Source of the DNA: Paenirhizobium selenitireducens ATCC BAA-1503
GTDB taxonomy: Bacteria > Pseudomonadota > Alphaproteobacteria > Rhizobiales > Rhizobiaceae
Reading direction: 5' to 3'
DNA: 64,000 nt
Assembly (NCBI RefSeq): GCF_000518785.1
Contig: NZ_JAEG01000002.1
Coordinates: forward strand, 186,001 to 250,000
In this document: positions 8,922 to 16,748 of the stretch, in pieces
Position numbering within the stretch: position 1 is the first letter of the stretch
Layout of the letters: each line of letters begins with the position of its first letter
Made by a program: the position numbers and the translations under genes
The notes under the pieces: model-generated
What the model was told of the DNA's origin: nothing
The model's input: only the letters and a program-made list of their open reading frames with translations
Databases searched by the model: none

Positions 8922-9260
8922 ATGCTCATGACCTCTGTAAACCTTCTCATCCTGGTGGCGAGCGCCGCGCTCTACAACGTCGTCGTCTTCGGCGTCTACG
9001 CCTTCGACAAGGCGGCGGCGCGGAACGGCGACTGGCGGGTGCGGGAATCCACCCTGCTCTGGCTGGCGGTGCTCGGCGGCGGGATCGGCGCCTTTCTCGG
9101 CCAGCGGCTGCTGCGCCACAAGACACGCAAGCCGCCCTTCCACGTCGTGCTGCCTGCCTTGTTCGTGTTGCAGACCTTCCTTGGCCTCGCCGTGCTGCTG
9201 GCCCCGCAGGCGGCCCTTGCCGCCATCCGAGCCGGCGTTCAGGCGCTTGCCGGAAGCTAG
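8922..9260 (+). CDS. DUF1294-family small membrane protein
   Basis: 112 residues with three or four hydrophobic segments (about 5-25, 45-62, 75-100) and the family's conserved FDKAAAR / R(V/I)RESTLLWLAVLGG / RHKTRKPPF pattern. It is predicted to be an inner membrane protein of unknown function. ATG 8922 is used; ATG 8928 is an alternative, and neither has a clear ribosome site. Its last bases overlap the convergent GNAT gene by 4 bases. Confidence 0.85.
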   Translation: MLMTSVNLLILVASAALYNVVVFGVYAFDKAAARNGDWRVRESTLLWLAVLGGGIGAFLGQRLLRHKTRKPPFHVVLPALFVLQTFLGLAVLLAPQAALAAIRAGVQALAGS

Positions 9261-9766
9261 AATTCCTGTCCGTAGACGGGAGCGACCGGCACGGCCAGCT
9301 GCTTCGACAGGCCGACCGACTGGACGTCGCGATCGAGCTTGGGATTGTAGGCGATCGTCAGCCAGTGCACGGCGTAGCCATGCTTCTCGAAGAAGCGCAC
9401 CGCCTCCTCGTTCTTGGCATGGGTCTGCAGGCTCGCCTTGGTGAAGCCCTGGTGCAGGACCTCCTTCTCGATCTCCTCCAGCAGCGCCGCGCCCAGGCCC
9501 TGCCCCTGGAAATCCGGATCGATCCAGAAGTCGGTGATGTTCTCGTCGAGTTCTTCGCGCGCCGCCCAGCCGGCGGGCTGACCGTTCAATTCGATCACCG
9601 AGATCGTCAGCCAGCCTGAGCGGGTGAAGTTGAGGAAGGCGGACCGGGCGCCCTCGACCATGGTCTTCGTCTCGCCGACGGGGATCATCGCCTTTTCCCA
9701 AGCGCGAAAGCCGATGGCGGCCAGGAGATCCGCTTCGTCGCGGCGCGCATTGCGTATGGTGATCAT
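9257..9766 (-). CDS. GNAT-family N-acetyltransferase
   Basis: 169 residues with a clean GNAT fold: ITIRNARRDEADLL start, DPDFQGQGLGAALLEEIEKE acetyl-CoA site, and NEEAVRFFEKHGY at the C-terminal strand. ATG 9766 is chosen because the domain begins at once; the longer frame to 9826 adds 20 residues without homology. The substrate is unknown. Confidence 0.9.
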   Translation of the reverse strand: MITIRNARRDEADLLAAIGFRAWEKAMIPVGETKTMVEGARSAFLNFTRSGWLTISVIELNGQPAGWAAREELDENITDFWIDPDFQGQGLGAALLEEIEKEVLHQGFTKASLQTHAKNEEAVRFFEKHGYAVHWLTIAYNPKLDRDVQSVGLSKQLAVPVAPVYGQEF

Positions 9767-10194
9767 CGGCACCCCATCTTTCCACGCTAGTAGACCATCG
9801 CAGCCGAGGTTTTTCCAGTCCGGCACCGGCCTCCCCCAAAACGTTGAACGTTCCTCATTGTTTTCAGTCAGTTAGCCAAACCATTACCAAAGCCTCCGCC
9901 AAGAGAGATCGCCGGCCATGGCCAGAACCGCGCTGTGACCGATTCGACACGCTGTCGAGAGAGGACGTCATGCCGCAGCGGATGACGCTTGACCTCAAGG
10001 CCCGGCAGACCCATTTTCAGGCCGTAACCTATGGAGTTTGGATGTTCCGTCAGTCGGAGACCCGGTAAAGGCCCCTGCCCGCGATCGTCATGATCCGCGC
10101 GCTCGGGCCCGAAAAAAAGCGAAGCCCCGACGCCCTTGCGGCGCCGGTATCGTTTTTGTGCGCTCGCCTCAGAGCGCTTATCCGGATCGACACC
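9767..10194. other. 428-base stretch between the GNAT gene and yjhX
   Basis: I find no supportable gene, repeat or strong hairpin. It must contain the divergent promoters of the flanking genes, but no close match to a sigma-70 pair stands out. GTTC-N7-TTTT at 9850-9865 falls short of the SOS consensus. Confidence 0.4.
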
Positions 10195-10452
10195 ATGGAC
10201 ATCTCCCGCGCCGAACAGCGCATCCTCCACCTGCTCGCCCAGGGCGGGCGCATCGAACTCACCCGTGACGAAAACAGCAGAATAGAAAAGATCCAGCTCT
10301 TCACCCGCGAAGGCTGGGTCTTCGGCGGCCTCGACATCATCGCCTTCCGCAAGCTGAAGCAGAAGAGGGCGATCAAATCTTCCGGCGGCCACCCCTACCG
10401 CATCACCGAACGCGGTCTGGTGCTGGTCAGGTCACAACCGGACAACAGGTGA
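10195..10452 (+). CDS. YjhX-family putative toxin (UPF0386)
   Basis: 85 residues matching the YjhX/UPF0386 family: MDISRAEQRILHLLAQGG start, a charged turn, REGWVFGG and a PYRITERGL end. In E. coli yjhX is paired with yjhQ, a GNAT-type acetyltransferase proposed as antitoxin; here GNAT genes lie on both sides (9257-9766 minus and 10720-11253 plus), but neither is adjacent in operon fashion. ATG 10195 gives the family-length product; the upstream extension is not conserved. Toxicity is inferred from the family only. Confidence 0.85.
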   Translation: MDISRAEQRILHLLAQGGRIELTRDENSRIEKIQLFTREGWVFGGLDIIAFRKLKQKRAIKSSGGHPYRITERGLVLVRSQPDNR

Positions 10453-10460
10453 GGAAGACG

Positions 10461-10492
10461 CTGGCAACGGCAGGATCTCCTGCCGTTGCCAG
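10461..10492 (+). terminator. Perfect 14-bp hairpin after yjhX
   Basis: CTGGCAACGGCAGG and CCTGCCGTTGCCAG pair perfectly across the loop ATCT, starting 9 bases after the yjhX stop. It lacks a U-run on either strand, so it is probably a transcript end or stabiliser rather than a full intrinsic terminator. Confidence 0.5.
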
Positions 10493-10519
10493 ACAATACG
10501 TTTGTAGTTACATTACGTC

Positions 10520-10588
10520 ATGAGTTTCGAATGGGACGAGACGAAGAACAGGGCGAAACACGGCGTTTCTTTCGAGGATGCCGGATGA
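10520..10588 (+). pseudogene. BrnT-type toxin gene remnant
   Basis: Twenty-two codons beginning MSFEWDETKNRAKHGVSFED match the N-terminus of BrnT ribonuclease toxins (FEWDE...KHGVSFE), then a TGA stops the frame; BrnT proteins are normally about 90 residues. A TTGTAGTTACATTACG element immediately upstream resembles the operator-promoter regions of brnTA operons. No brnA antitoxin is visible downstream. It is probably the decayed end of a toxin-antitoxin locus. Confidence 0.6.
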
Positions 10589-10719
10589 ACGCGGTCCCCA
10601 AAGCTTATAGGCGATCGCGAAAGCCTTAGTTCCGGATCATCCATACCAAGCCGGTGGACGAGGCTTGGATCGCCACTGGCTGAAAACTCCTAAAGGCTTC
10701 CATTGAACGGATCTTCGAA

Positions 10720-11253
10720 ATGGTCGTCTTGACGACGGATAGACTTACCCTGCGCCCCTGCCGTCCGGATGACCGCGATGACTTCGTTGGGCTTGAGCAT
10801 GATCCAGAGGTCATGCGCTTTCTGAACGGGGGATACGCCGTCGACCGTGGACAAGTCGCTGGAAACGCGGATTTCTTGATGCCTAACGGCACAGAGCCCC
10901 ACGTCTGGACGGCACGCAGGCTGGAAAACGACGCCTTCGTCGGGTGGTTCTGCCTTTGGCCCGAAAGCGAAGTCCTGGCCGAACTCGGTTACCGCCTGCG
11001 CCAAGCCGATTGGGGCCAAGGTTTGGCGTCCGAAGGCGCCGCTGCCCTCGTCGATTGGGGGTTCGGAAACGGTGGATACGACAAGATCGTCGCGACGACT
11101 ATGGCGGTGAACCACGGCTCGCGCCGCGTGATGGAGAAAATCGGCATGCGCCATGCGCGAACCATCCATGCCGCCGGACTCGATGCCATTGCGGGCAGCG
11201 AACATGGCGAAGTCTGGTATGAAATGCCGCGATCTCGATGGGACCGCAGCTAG
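10720..11253 (+). CDS. GNAT-family N-acetyltransferase, RimJ/RimL-like
   Basis: 177 residues with the RimJ/RimL-type architecture: LTTDRLTLRPCRPDDRDDF start, a LGYRLRQADWGQGLASEG acetyl-CoA loop and VNHGSRRVMEKIGM near the C-terminus. Such enzymes acetylate ribosomal proteins, small molecules or antibiotics, and the substrate here is unknown. It follows the BrnT remnant and is convergent with gatA. Confidence 0.9.
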   Translation: MVVLTTDRLTLRPCRPDDRDDFVGLEHDPEVMRFLNGGYAVDRGQVAGNADFLMPNGTEPHVWTARRLENDAFVGWFCLWPESEVLAELGYRLRQADWGQGLASEGAAALVDWGFGNGGYDKIVATTMAVNHGSRRVMEKIGMRHARTIHAAGLDAIAGSEHGEVWYEMPRSRWDRS

Positions 11254-11350
11254 ATCCATTTGGTCAGCCACATCTGGCGCGGCTTGTTTCTACAGTCTCT
11301 GTCGCTCCCGACGGGCGACGGATGAAGTCTGCGGTTTGGCAGGTGAAACC

Positions 11351-12832
11351 CTACCACCACTTCGCCGGCGTGAACTTGCCGGCGGCCTGTTCGATGACGT
11401 GGGCGGTCTTGAACAGCGTGCCCTCCTCGAAGGGGCGGCCGATCAGCTGCAGGCCGAGCGGCAGGCCCTTGGCGTCGAGGCCGGCGGGCACGGAAAGGCC
11501 CGGAAGACCCGCCATGTTGACCGTCACGGTGAAGATGTCGTTGAGGTACATGGCGACCGGGTCGGCAGCGAGCGCCTCGTCGCCGATGGCGAAGGCGGAG
11601 GACGGCGTGGCCGGCGTCAGGATCGCGTCGACACCCGCGTGGAAAGCCAGTTCGAAGTCGCGCTTGATCAGCGTGCGGACCTTCTGGGCCTGCAGATAAT
11701 AGGCGTCGTAGTAACCGGCCGACAGAACATAGGTGCCGATCATGATGCGGCGCTTTACCTCGGTGCCGAAGCCGCTCGCGCGGGTCTTCTCGTACATGTC
11801 GGCAATGTCCTTGCCGTCGACGCGCAGGCCGTAGCGTACGCCATCGTAACGGGCGAGGTTCGACGAGGCCTCGGCAGGCGCGACGATATAATAGGCCGGC
11901 AGCGCGTATTTGGTGTGGGGCAGGGAAATGTCGACGATTTCGGCACCGGCGTCCTTCAGCCAGGCAACACCCTGACGCCAGAGCGTCTCGATCTCGTCCG
12001 GCATGCCGTCGACGCGGTATTCCTTCGGGATGCCGATGCGCATGCCCTTCAGCGACTGGCCGAGCGAGGCTTCGTAGTCCGGCACCGGAATATCGACCGA
12101 GGTCGTGTCCTTGGCGTCGGTGCTGGCCATAGACCGCAACAGGATCGCGGCATCACGCACGTCGCGGGCGATCGGGCCGGCCTGGTCAAGCGAGGAGGCG
12201 AAGGCGATGGTGCCCCAGCGTGAGCAACGGCCATAGGTAGGCTTGATGCCGACGGTGCCGGTGAAGGCTGCCGGCTGGCGGATCGAGCCGCCGGTGTCGG
12301 TGGCGGTGGCGCCGGCGCACAGATGCGCGGCAACGGCTGCGGCCGAACCGCCGGACGAACCGCCCGGAACGAGCTGCTGGTTGGAGCCGCTCGCCTTCCA
12401 CGGGTTGACGACCGGTCCGTAGTGCGAGGTCTCGTTGGACGAGCCCATGGCGAACTCGTCCATGTTGAGCTTGCCGAGCATGACCGCGCCATCGTCCCAC
12501 AGGTTCTGGGTGACGGTCGATTCGTATTTCGGCTTGAAGCGGCTGAGGATGCCCGAGCAGGCCTGGGTGTGGACGTCGCGGGTGGCGAACAGGTCCTTGA
12601 TGCCGAGCGGAATGCCTTCCAGCGCGCCTGCCTTGCCTTCGGCGATGCGCGCGTCCGAAGCCTTGGCCATCTCGCGGGCCTTGTCGCCGGTGACCGTCAC
12701 ATAGGCGTTGATAGCGTCATTGGCGGCCTCGATCGCCTGGACATAGGCGTCCGTCAGTTCGACGGCCGTGATTTCCTTGGCCACCAGTTTGGCGCGGGCT
12801 TCGGCAATGGTGAGGCTGGTCAGTTCGCTCAT
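11351..12832 (-). CDS. gatA: Asp-tRNA(Asn)/Glu-tRNA(Gln) amidotransferase subunit A
   Basis: Amidase subunit of GatCAB: it hydrolyses glutamine and feeds ammonia to GatB to convert Glu-tRNA(Gln) or Asp-tRNA(Asn). It has 493 residues. The amidase-signature Ser-cisSer-Lys triad is complete: Lys79 (GIKDLF), Ser159 (PGGSSGGS) and Ser183 (DTGGSIR). It lies downstream of gatC, 92 bases away on the same strand; the spacer contains a 7-bp hairpin (12857-12875). Confidence 0.98.
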   Translation of the reverse strand: MSELTSLTIAEARAKLVAKEITAVELTDAYVQAIEAANDAINAYVTVTGDKAREMAKASDARIAEGKAGALEGIPLGIKDLFATRDVHTQACSGILSRFKPKYESTVTQNLWDDGAVMLGKLNMDEFAMGSSNETSHYGPVVNPWKASGSNQQLVPGGSSGGSAAAVAAHLCAGATATDTGGSIRQPAAFTGTVGIKPTYGRCSRWGTIAFASSLDQAGPIARDVRDAAILLRSMASTDAKDTTSVDIPVPDYEASLGQSLKGMRIGIPKEYRVDGMPDEIETLWRQGVAWLKDAGAEIVDISLPHTKYALPAYYIVAPAEASSNLARYDGVRYGLRVDGKDIADMYEKTRASGFGTEVKRRIMIGTYVLSAGYYDAYYLQAQKVRTLIKRDFELAFHAGVDAILTPATPSSAFAIGDEALAADPVAMYLNDIFTVTVNMAGLPGLSVPAGLDAKGLPLGLQLIGRPFEEGTLFKTAHVIEQAAGKFTPAKWW

Positions 12833-12924
12833 GATGTCGGTTCACTTCAGAAAATCGGCGCTTTGGCCAAGCGCCCCAAAAATCGGGATCGGCGGAAGAC
12901 AGAGAGACGCTTGGTCCCCCCTGC

Positions 12925-13212
12925 TTATTCGACCACCTTCGGCACCAGGAAGAAATTGCGGTCGGTTTCCGGCGCATTGGCGACGATGTCGTCGGCCTTG
13001 CCGCCGTCGGTGACCACGTCCTGGCGCTTCTTCATCGCCATCGGCGTGACCGAGGTCATCGGCTCGACGCCCGAGACATCGACCTCGGAGAGCTGCTCGA
13101 CGAAGCCGAGAATACCGTTCAGCTCACCCATCATCCGTTCGGCTTCGTCTTCGCTGAGTGCGATTCGGGCCAGGTGCGCGACGCGCTTGACGGTCTTGAG
13201 ATCAACGGACAT
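12925..13212 (-). CDS. gatC: Asp-tRNA(Asn)/Glu-tRNA(Gln) amidotransferase subunit C
   Basis: The 95-residue linker subunit that wraps around GatA and GatB and stabilises the complex. Typical features are [17 protein letters not shown] at the start, [15 protein letters not shown] in the helix and [11 protein letters not shown] in the extended belt. ATG 13212 has a CTGGAG ribosome site and a good promoter (separate entry). It is the first gene of gatC-gatA. Confidence 0.97.
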   Translation of the reverse strand: MSVDLKTVKRVAHLARIALSEDEAERMMGELNGILGFVEQLSEVDVSGVEPMTSVTPMAMKKRQDVVTDGGKADDIVANAPETDRNFFLVPKVVE

Positions 13213-13234
13213 CGGTATTCTCCAGGTCTTTCGT

Positions 13235-13270
13235 TTCCTTCGCTATAATGGCCGCAAAGCTCAGGCGCAA
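13235..13270 (-). promoter_or_regulatory. Predicted sigma-70 promoter of gatC-gatA
   Basis: On the minus strand TTGCGC (13270-13265) and TATAGC (13247-13242) are separated by exactly 17 bases. Transcription would start near 13235, about 23 bases before the gatC start codon. Confidence 0.5.
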
Positions 13271-13281
13271 CGGGGGATTTG

Positions 13282-13986
13282 TCAGACTTCCACGCTATCG
13301 CCGGCTGCCGGCGTGGCCACGCGGGTGCGGGTGCCTTCCATGCCGAGCACGAATTTCTCCGGGGTCTGGTCGATCATCGGAAACGAGCCGTAGTGGCAGG
13401 GCAGCGCCGTCTTGAAATCGAAGAAACGGCGGCAGGCGAGCGCGGCCACGGCGCCGCCCATGGTGAAGCGGTCACCGATCGGCACGATGCCGATATCCGG
13501 CTGGTGCAGTTCGTTGATCAGCTTCATGTCGGAGAAGATGTCGGTATCACCCATGTGCAGCAGCGAGGGCTCGCCCTCGATATGAAGCATCAGGCCATTG
13601 GCGCTGCCGAGCGCATGGGAGACCCCGTCCTCGGTGATCTGGGCGGACGAATGAAGCGCGTTGGTGAAGGTGACGGTGAAGCCTTCGAAGCCGATGGTGC
13701 CGCCGGTGTTGCCGGGCGAGAAATTCTTCAGACCCTTGTGAGCCAGCCACATGCAAAGGTCGAAATTGGCAACGACGGTGGCGCCCGTCTCGTCGGCGAT
13801 CTGCAAGGCATCGCCGACATGGTCGCCGTGACCGTGGGTCAAGAGGATGTGGGTGACGCCGGCCGCCGCATCCTTGCGGTCCAGCCCGGCAAAACCGGGA
13901 TTGCCGGTGAAGAACGGATCGATGAGGATGCTGGCCTTGGCGGTATCGAGACGGAATGCAGAATGGCCGAGCCACGTGATCTTCAT
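13282..13986 (-). CDS. UPF0173-type metal-dependent hydrolase (beta-lactamase fold)
   Basis: 234 residues of the metallo-beta-lactamase superfamily, UPF0173 subgroup (UlaG-like). The metal motif is His51-x-His53-x-Asp55-His56 ([13 protein letters not shown]), and the [10 protein letters not shown] start, HMGDTDIF and PCHYGSFP segments are typical. The natural substrate is unknown. ATG 13986 follows GGGGAAA; the open frame extends 15 codons further, but the family starts here. gatC lies downstream with its own predicted promoter. Confidence 0.92.
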   Translation of the reverse strand: MKITWLGHSAFRLDTAKASILIDPFFTGNPGFAGLDRKDAAAGVTHILLTHGHGDHVGDALQIADETGATVVANFDLCMWLAHKGLKNFSPGNTGGTIGFEGFTVTFTNALHSSAQITEDGVSHALGSANGLMLHIEGEPSLLHMGDTDIFSDMKLINELHQPDIGIVPIGDRFTMGGAVAALACRRFFDFKTALPCHYGSFPMIDQTPEKFVLGMEGTRTRVATPAAGDSVEV

Positions 13987-14189
13987 GATGTTTCCCCTTC
14001 GGTGCGTTGCCCGGAATATAGGCCATGCCAATCCTGCGGCAACCGTGTTCTCCTCAAACGGCGGGCACGGCGTGTTGCGCCCCGGTCGAGCGTAAGATAA
14101 GCCGCAGCGACCAGCCTTCAGGTTGGCAAGGCCGCCCTCACCGCTCCGGTCGTCCGGCCGACTATCAACGCTTACGACAGGAGACCAAA

Positions 14190-14492
14190 ATGGCCGCCGA
14201 CGATGACGATTATGTATATGACGAAGTGACAGGCGAATGGCGCCCGGCCTCCGAAGTGGCCGCTGCTGCCAATGCCAAGCCGGTTGCCAAGGATTCGGCC
14301 GGCAATGTGCTGGCGGACGGCGATTCCGTCACGCTGATCAAGGACCTCAAGGTCAAGGGTACCAACACCACCCTCAAGCAGGGAACGGTCATCAAGTCGA
14401 TCCGCCTGACCGAAGACCCGGAAGAGATCGACTGCCGGAACGACACGATCAAGGGACTGGTCCTCAGGACCGAGTTCGTGCGCAAGCGCTAG
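14190..14492 (+). CDS. PhnA/YjdM-like protein lacking the zinc ribbon
   Basis: 100 residues. The C-terminal half ([49 protein letters not shown]) matches the SH3-like PhnA/YjdM domain. The N-terminal zinc ribbon with four cysteines found in the E. coli protein is replaced by an acidic segment ([14 protein letters not shown]) and an Ala-rich linker. Only one Cys remains. The name alkylphosphonate utilisation protein is historical, so no function is asserted. ATG 14190 follows ACAGGAG. Confidence 0.85.
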   Translation: MAADDDDYVYDEVTGEWRPASEVAAAANAKPVAKDSAGNVLADGDSVTLIKDLKVKGTNTTLKQGTVIKSIRLTEDPEEIDCRNDTIKGLVLRTEFVRKR

Positions 14493-14545
14493 AGTCTGTC
14501 AGGTTCTTTCTGAACCAGCCAGACTTTAGCTCTTTTGTTTTCGTT
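14493..14545 (+). terminator. Terminator after the PhnA-like gene
   Basis: A two-part stem, AGTCTG (14493-14498) with CAGACT (14520-14525) and inner GGTTC with GAACC, is followed by a T-rich tract (TTAGCTCTTTTGTTTT). It directly overlaps the gene's stop codon region and ends before ruvX. Confidence 0.65.
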
Positions 14546-14607
14546 TGCCTTTTCGGGAAAACCGGTTTCCACTTTTCCCTGACAAACTAGTTGGCCGGGG
14601 CCGCAGC

Positions 14608-15105
14608 ATGACCACGCTTACCATCGAAGAACTGGCGGAAGTGCTGCAGCCCCGACAGGCGATTGCCGGCCTCGACCTCGGCACCAAGACCATCGGGCTG
14701 TCGATGTCGGATCTCGGTCGGCGATTCTCCACACCGCGAACGGTGATCAAGCGCGTGAAGTTTACCCAGGATGCCGAAACGCTCCTGGCTTTCGCGGCCA
14801 AGGAGAACGTGGCCGCCTTCATCATCGGCCTGCCGACGAACATGGACGGCTCGGCCGGTCCGCGCGTTCAGGCGACGCGCGCCTTCGTGCGCGCCATGTC
14901 CGAGAAGACGGACATTCCCTTCGTCTACTGGGATGAGCGTCTGTCGACGGTTGCCGCCGAACGGGCGCTTCTGGAAATGGACGTGTCGCGGGCCAAGCGC
15001 AGCGAGCGGATTGATTCCGCCGCCGCGAGCTTCATTCTTCAGGGCGCGCTGGACAGATTGTCGGCGCTCGGCACGACAACGGGCCGCAGTTCGGACGAGG
15101 CCTGA
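14608..15105 (+). CDS. ruvX: Holliday junction resolvase-like protein RuvX (YqgF)
   Basis: 165-residue RNase H-fold nuclease family (YqgF/RuvX) implicated in 16S rRNA 5'-end processing and proposed as a backup junction resolvase. The catalytic acidic motif [12 protein letters not shown] has Asp23; further family motifs are [26 protein letters not shown] and [16 protein letters not shown] with its Asp. ATG 14608 begins the conserved region. Its 3' end overlaps the convergent DUF6105-like gene by 67 bases. Confidence 0.95.
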   Translation: MTTLTIEELAEVLQPRQAIAGLDLGTKTIGLSMSDLGRRFSTPRTVIKRVKFTQDAETLLAFAAKENVAAFIIGLPTNMDGSAGPRVQATRAFVRAMSEKTDIPFVYWDERLSTVAAERALLEMDVSRAKRSERIDSAAASFILQGALDRLSALGTTTGRSSDEA

Positions 15106-15374
15106 CGGGCCGCCCACCAGGCCGCGATCTTCTTGCGACGACGAAAGCCGATGATGGCAAAGACGACCGCGCTGTCGACGACGATGGCCCGGGCGACCAG
15201 CGGCGGGATCGTCTCGGGCGGCAGGCCGAGAACATGGCCATAGACGGAAAAGACCAGGTCATGCGCCCGGCGGGTCAGCATGAAGATGCCGAAGCTCATG
15301 TCGTAATAGGACAGGCTGTACCAGCTGCCCAGCAGCAGGATCGGCAGCGCCCACAACACCAGAAATACCTTCAT
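15039..15374 (-). CDS. DUF6105-like small membrane protein
   Basis: 111 residues with a hydrophobic N-terminal segment (about 1-22), an aromatic amphipathic stretch ([23 protein letters not shown] divided by charge), a second hydrophobic segment (about 58-76) and a basic tail starting FRRRKK. It resembles a small rhizobial inner membrane family of unknown function. The start ATGA overlaps the stop of the upstream 70-codon gene, and the 3' end overlaps ruvX by 67 bases in the convergent direction. Confidence 0.75.
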   Translation of the reverse strand: MKVFLVLWALPILLLGSWYSLSYYDMSFGIFMLTRRAHDLVFSVYGHVLGLPPETIPPLVARAIVVDSAVVFAIIGFRRRKKIAAWWAARQASSELRPVVVPSADNLSSAP

Positions 15375-15583
15375 GCGGGTCTCCCCTTCCATCGCTGCGG
15401 CAGCGGTCCGGCGCGATCCCGTGATTCGGGCCAGACCTGAACCAGCCAGTTCGACCCCGCCATCACGCTCAGCACCACGGCCGGAACCGCGATATCCAGC
15501 GCAAGGCCGGCAAAAAACGCCGCCATGACGGTCGTCAACGTCACTCTTGCCACTGCGGTTCCCATTGCGGCCGTCCGATTCAC
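15371..15583 (-). CDS. Possible small membrane protein, GTG start
   Basis: 70 codons encoding one long hydrophobic region (about 15-50, Ala/Val/Leu/Thr-rich) followed by a basic Trp-containing tail. GTG 15583 has GGGACAG upstream; ATG 15565 is an alternative. It overlaps the DUF6105-like gene in an ATGA junction, which supports coupled translation. I do not recognise a family, and the C-terminal 20 residues are low-complexity, so this is only a moderate call. Confidence 0.5.
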   Translation of the reverse strand: MNRTAAMGTAVARVTLTTVMAAFFAGLALDIAVPAVVLSVMAGSNWLVQVWPESRDRAGPLPQRWKGRPA

Positions 15584-15812
15584 CTGTCCCGTTCCAGGAA
15601 GAAACTGGCCTCTTAACCGTGGGCTCGCAACGTAAACCCTTTGTTAAGGTTAACAGCCGTTGGGGATAACCCAAGATGTCTCGGATCGGCACCGGTAGTG
15701 AACGGGCGGATCGACAGACAGGCAAAACAATCCAAGGCTCGATTGCCTCGCCCGACCCTGACCTGCTAATCGGAACCCGCCCTCCCCGGCGTCCGGCCCC
15801 GAAAGCGAACCA

Positions 15813-16748
15813 ATGCTCCTGATCTTCGAAAGCATCCTGCCGATCTTCCTGCTCGTGCTGCTCGGCGCGCTGCTCAAGCGATGGCCGCTGATCAGCGACA
15901 GTCTCTGGGGCGGGCTGGAACAGTTCGGCTTCTACGTGCTCTTCCCCGCACTGCTTTTCGAAACGCTGGCCAAGGCCGATTTCTCGACCATGGACACCGG
16001 TGCGGTCGGCACCAGCGCCGTCGTTTCGGTCGGCCTGATGTCGGCGCTGGTGCTGGGGCTCTGGCGGCCGCTCCATCGCCTCGGGGTCGAGGGACCGGCC
16101 TTTACCTCGATCTTCCAGACGGCGACCCGCTGGAACGCCTTCATGGCGCTCGCCATTGCGGAAAAGCTCTTCGGACAGCCGGGGCTCACCCTGGTTGCGG
16201 TCGTGATGGCCGTGAACATCATCCCGCTCAACGTCATCAATGTCGGGGTGATGATCTGGTTCTCCGGCGGCCGCCGCAGTTTCATGGACCTGGTCGTCAG
16301 GATCGTGTCGAACCCGATCATTCTCGGCGCGGCGCTGGGTGTCCTGGTCAATGTCTCAGGCATAACGGTCTACGACCCGCTGATGACGGCCGTCGACCTC
16401 GTGGCGCGTTCCTCGCTCGGCCTCGGCCTGATCATGGTCGGTGCGGGCCTGCGGATCATGGACGCGTTGCGGCCGCGGGCCAACGTGATCCTGGCGATGG
16501 CGCTGAAGCTCCTGGTGTTCCCGACGGTCACCACCGGTATCGCCATGCTGCTCGGCGTCCAGGGCGATGCGCTGACCATGCTGGCGCTTTCCGCGGCGGT
16601 GCCCACCGCCATGAACGGCTATCTGCTGGCCAAGCAGATGGGGGGCGATGCGCCGCTCTATGCGGCAGCGGCAACCGTCCAGACGGTCGCCGCCGTCATC
16701 ACCATCCCGCTGGTGCTCTATCTGGTCGGTCAGCTCGCGGCGGGATAG
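15813..16748 (+). CDS. AEC-family transporter (auxin efflux carrier fold)
   Basis: 311 residues with about ten membrane-spanning segments in two five-helix repeats, matching the AEC/BASS-type carriers. The first segment ILPIFLLVLLGALLKR, the central NPIILGAALGVLVNVSG and the later AVPTAMNGYLLAKQMGG are typical. Bacterial members move malonate, malate or other organic acids; the substrate cannot be told. The 3' end overlaps the convergent acyl-CoA dehydrogenase gene by 19 bases. Confidence 0.9.
   Translation: MLLIFESILPIFLLVLLGALLKRWPLISDSLWGGLEQFGFYVLFPALLFETLAKADFSTMDTGAVGTSAVVSVGLMSALVLGLWRPLHRLGVEGPAFTSIFQTATRWNAFMALAIAEKLFGQPGLTLVAVVMAVNIIPLNVINVGVMIWFSGGRRSFMDLVVRIVSNPIILGAALGVLVNVSGITVYDPLMTAVDLVARSSLGLGLIMVGAGLRIMDALRPRANVILAMALKLLVFPTVTTGIAMLLGVQGDALTMLALSAAVPTAMNGYLLAKQMGGDAPLYAAAATVQTVAAVITIPLVLYLVGQLAAG

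Noticed and set aside
9850..9865. Near match to the SOS box upstream of yjhX
   Set aside because: The second half-site is TTTT instead of GTTC, so it does not meet the consensus that the three accepted boxes match exactly.
12857..12875. 7-bp hairpin GGCGCTT/AAGCGCC between gatC and gatA
   Set aside because: Only a weak T-run follows and the two genes are expected to be cotranscribed, so a terminator is unlikely.
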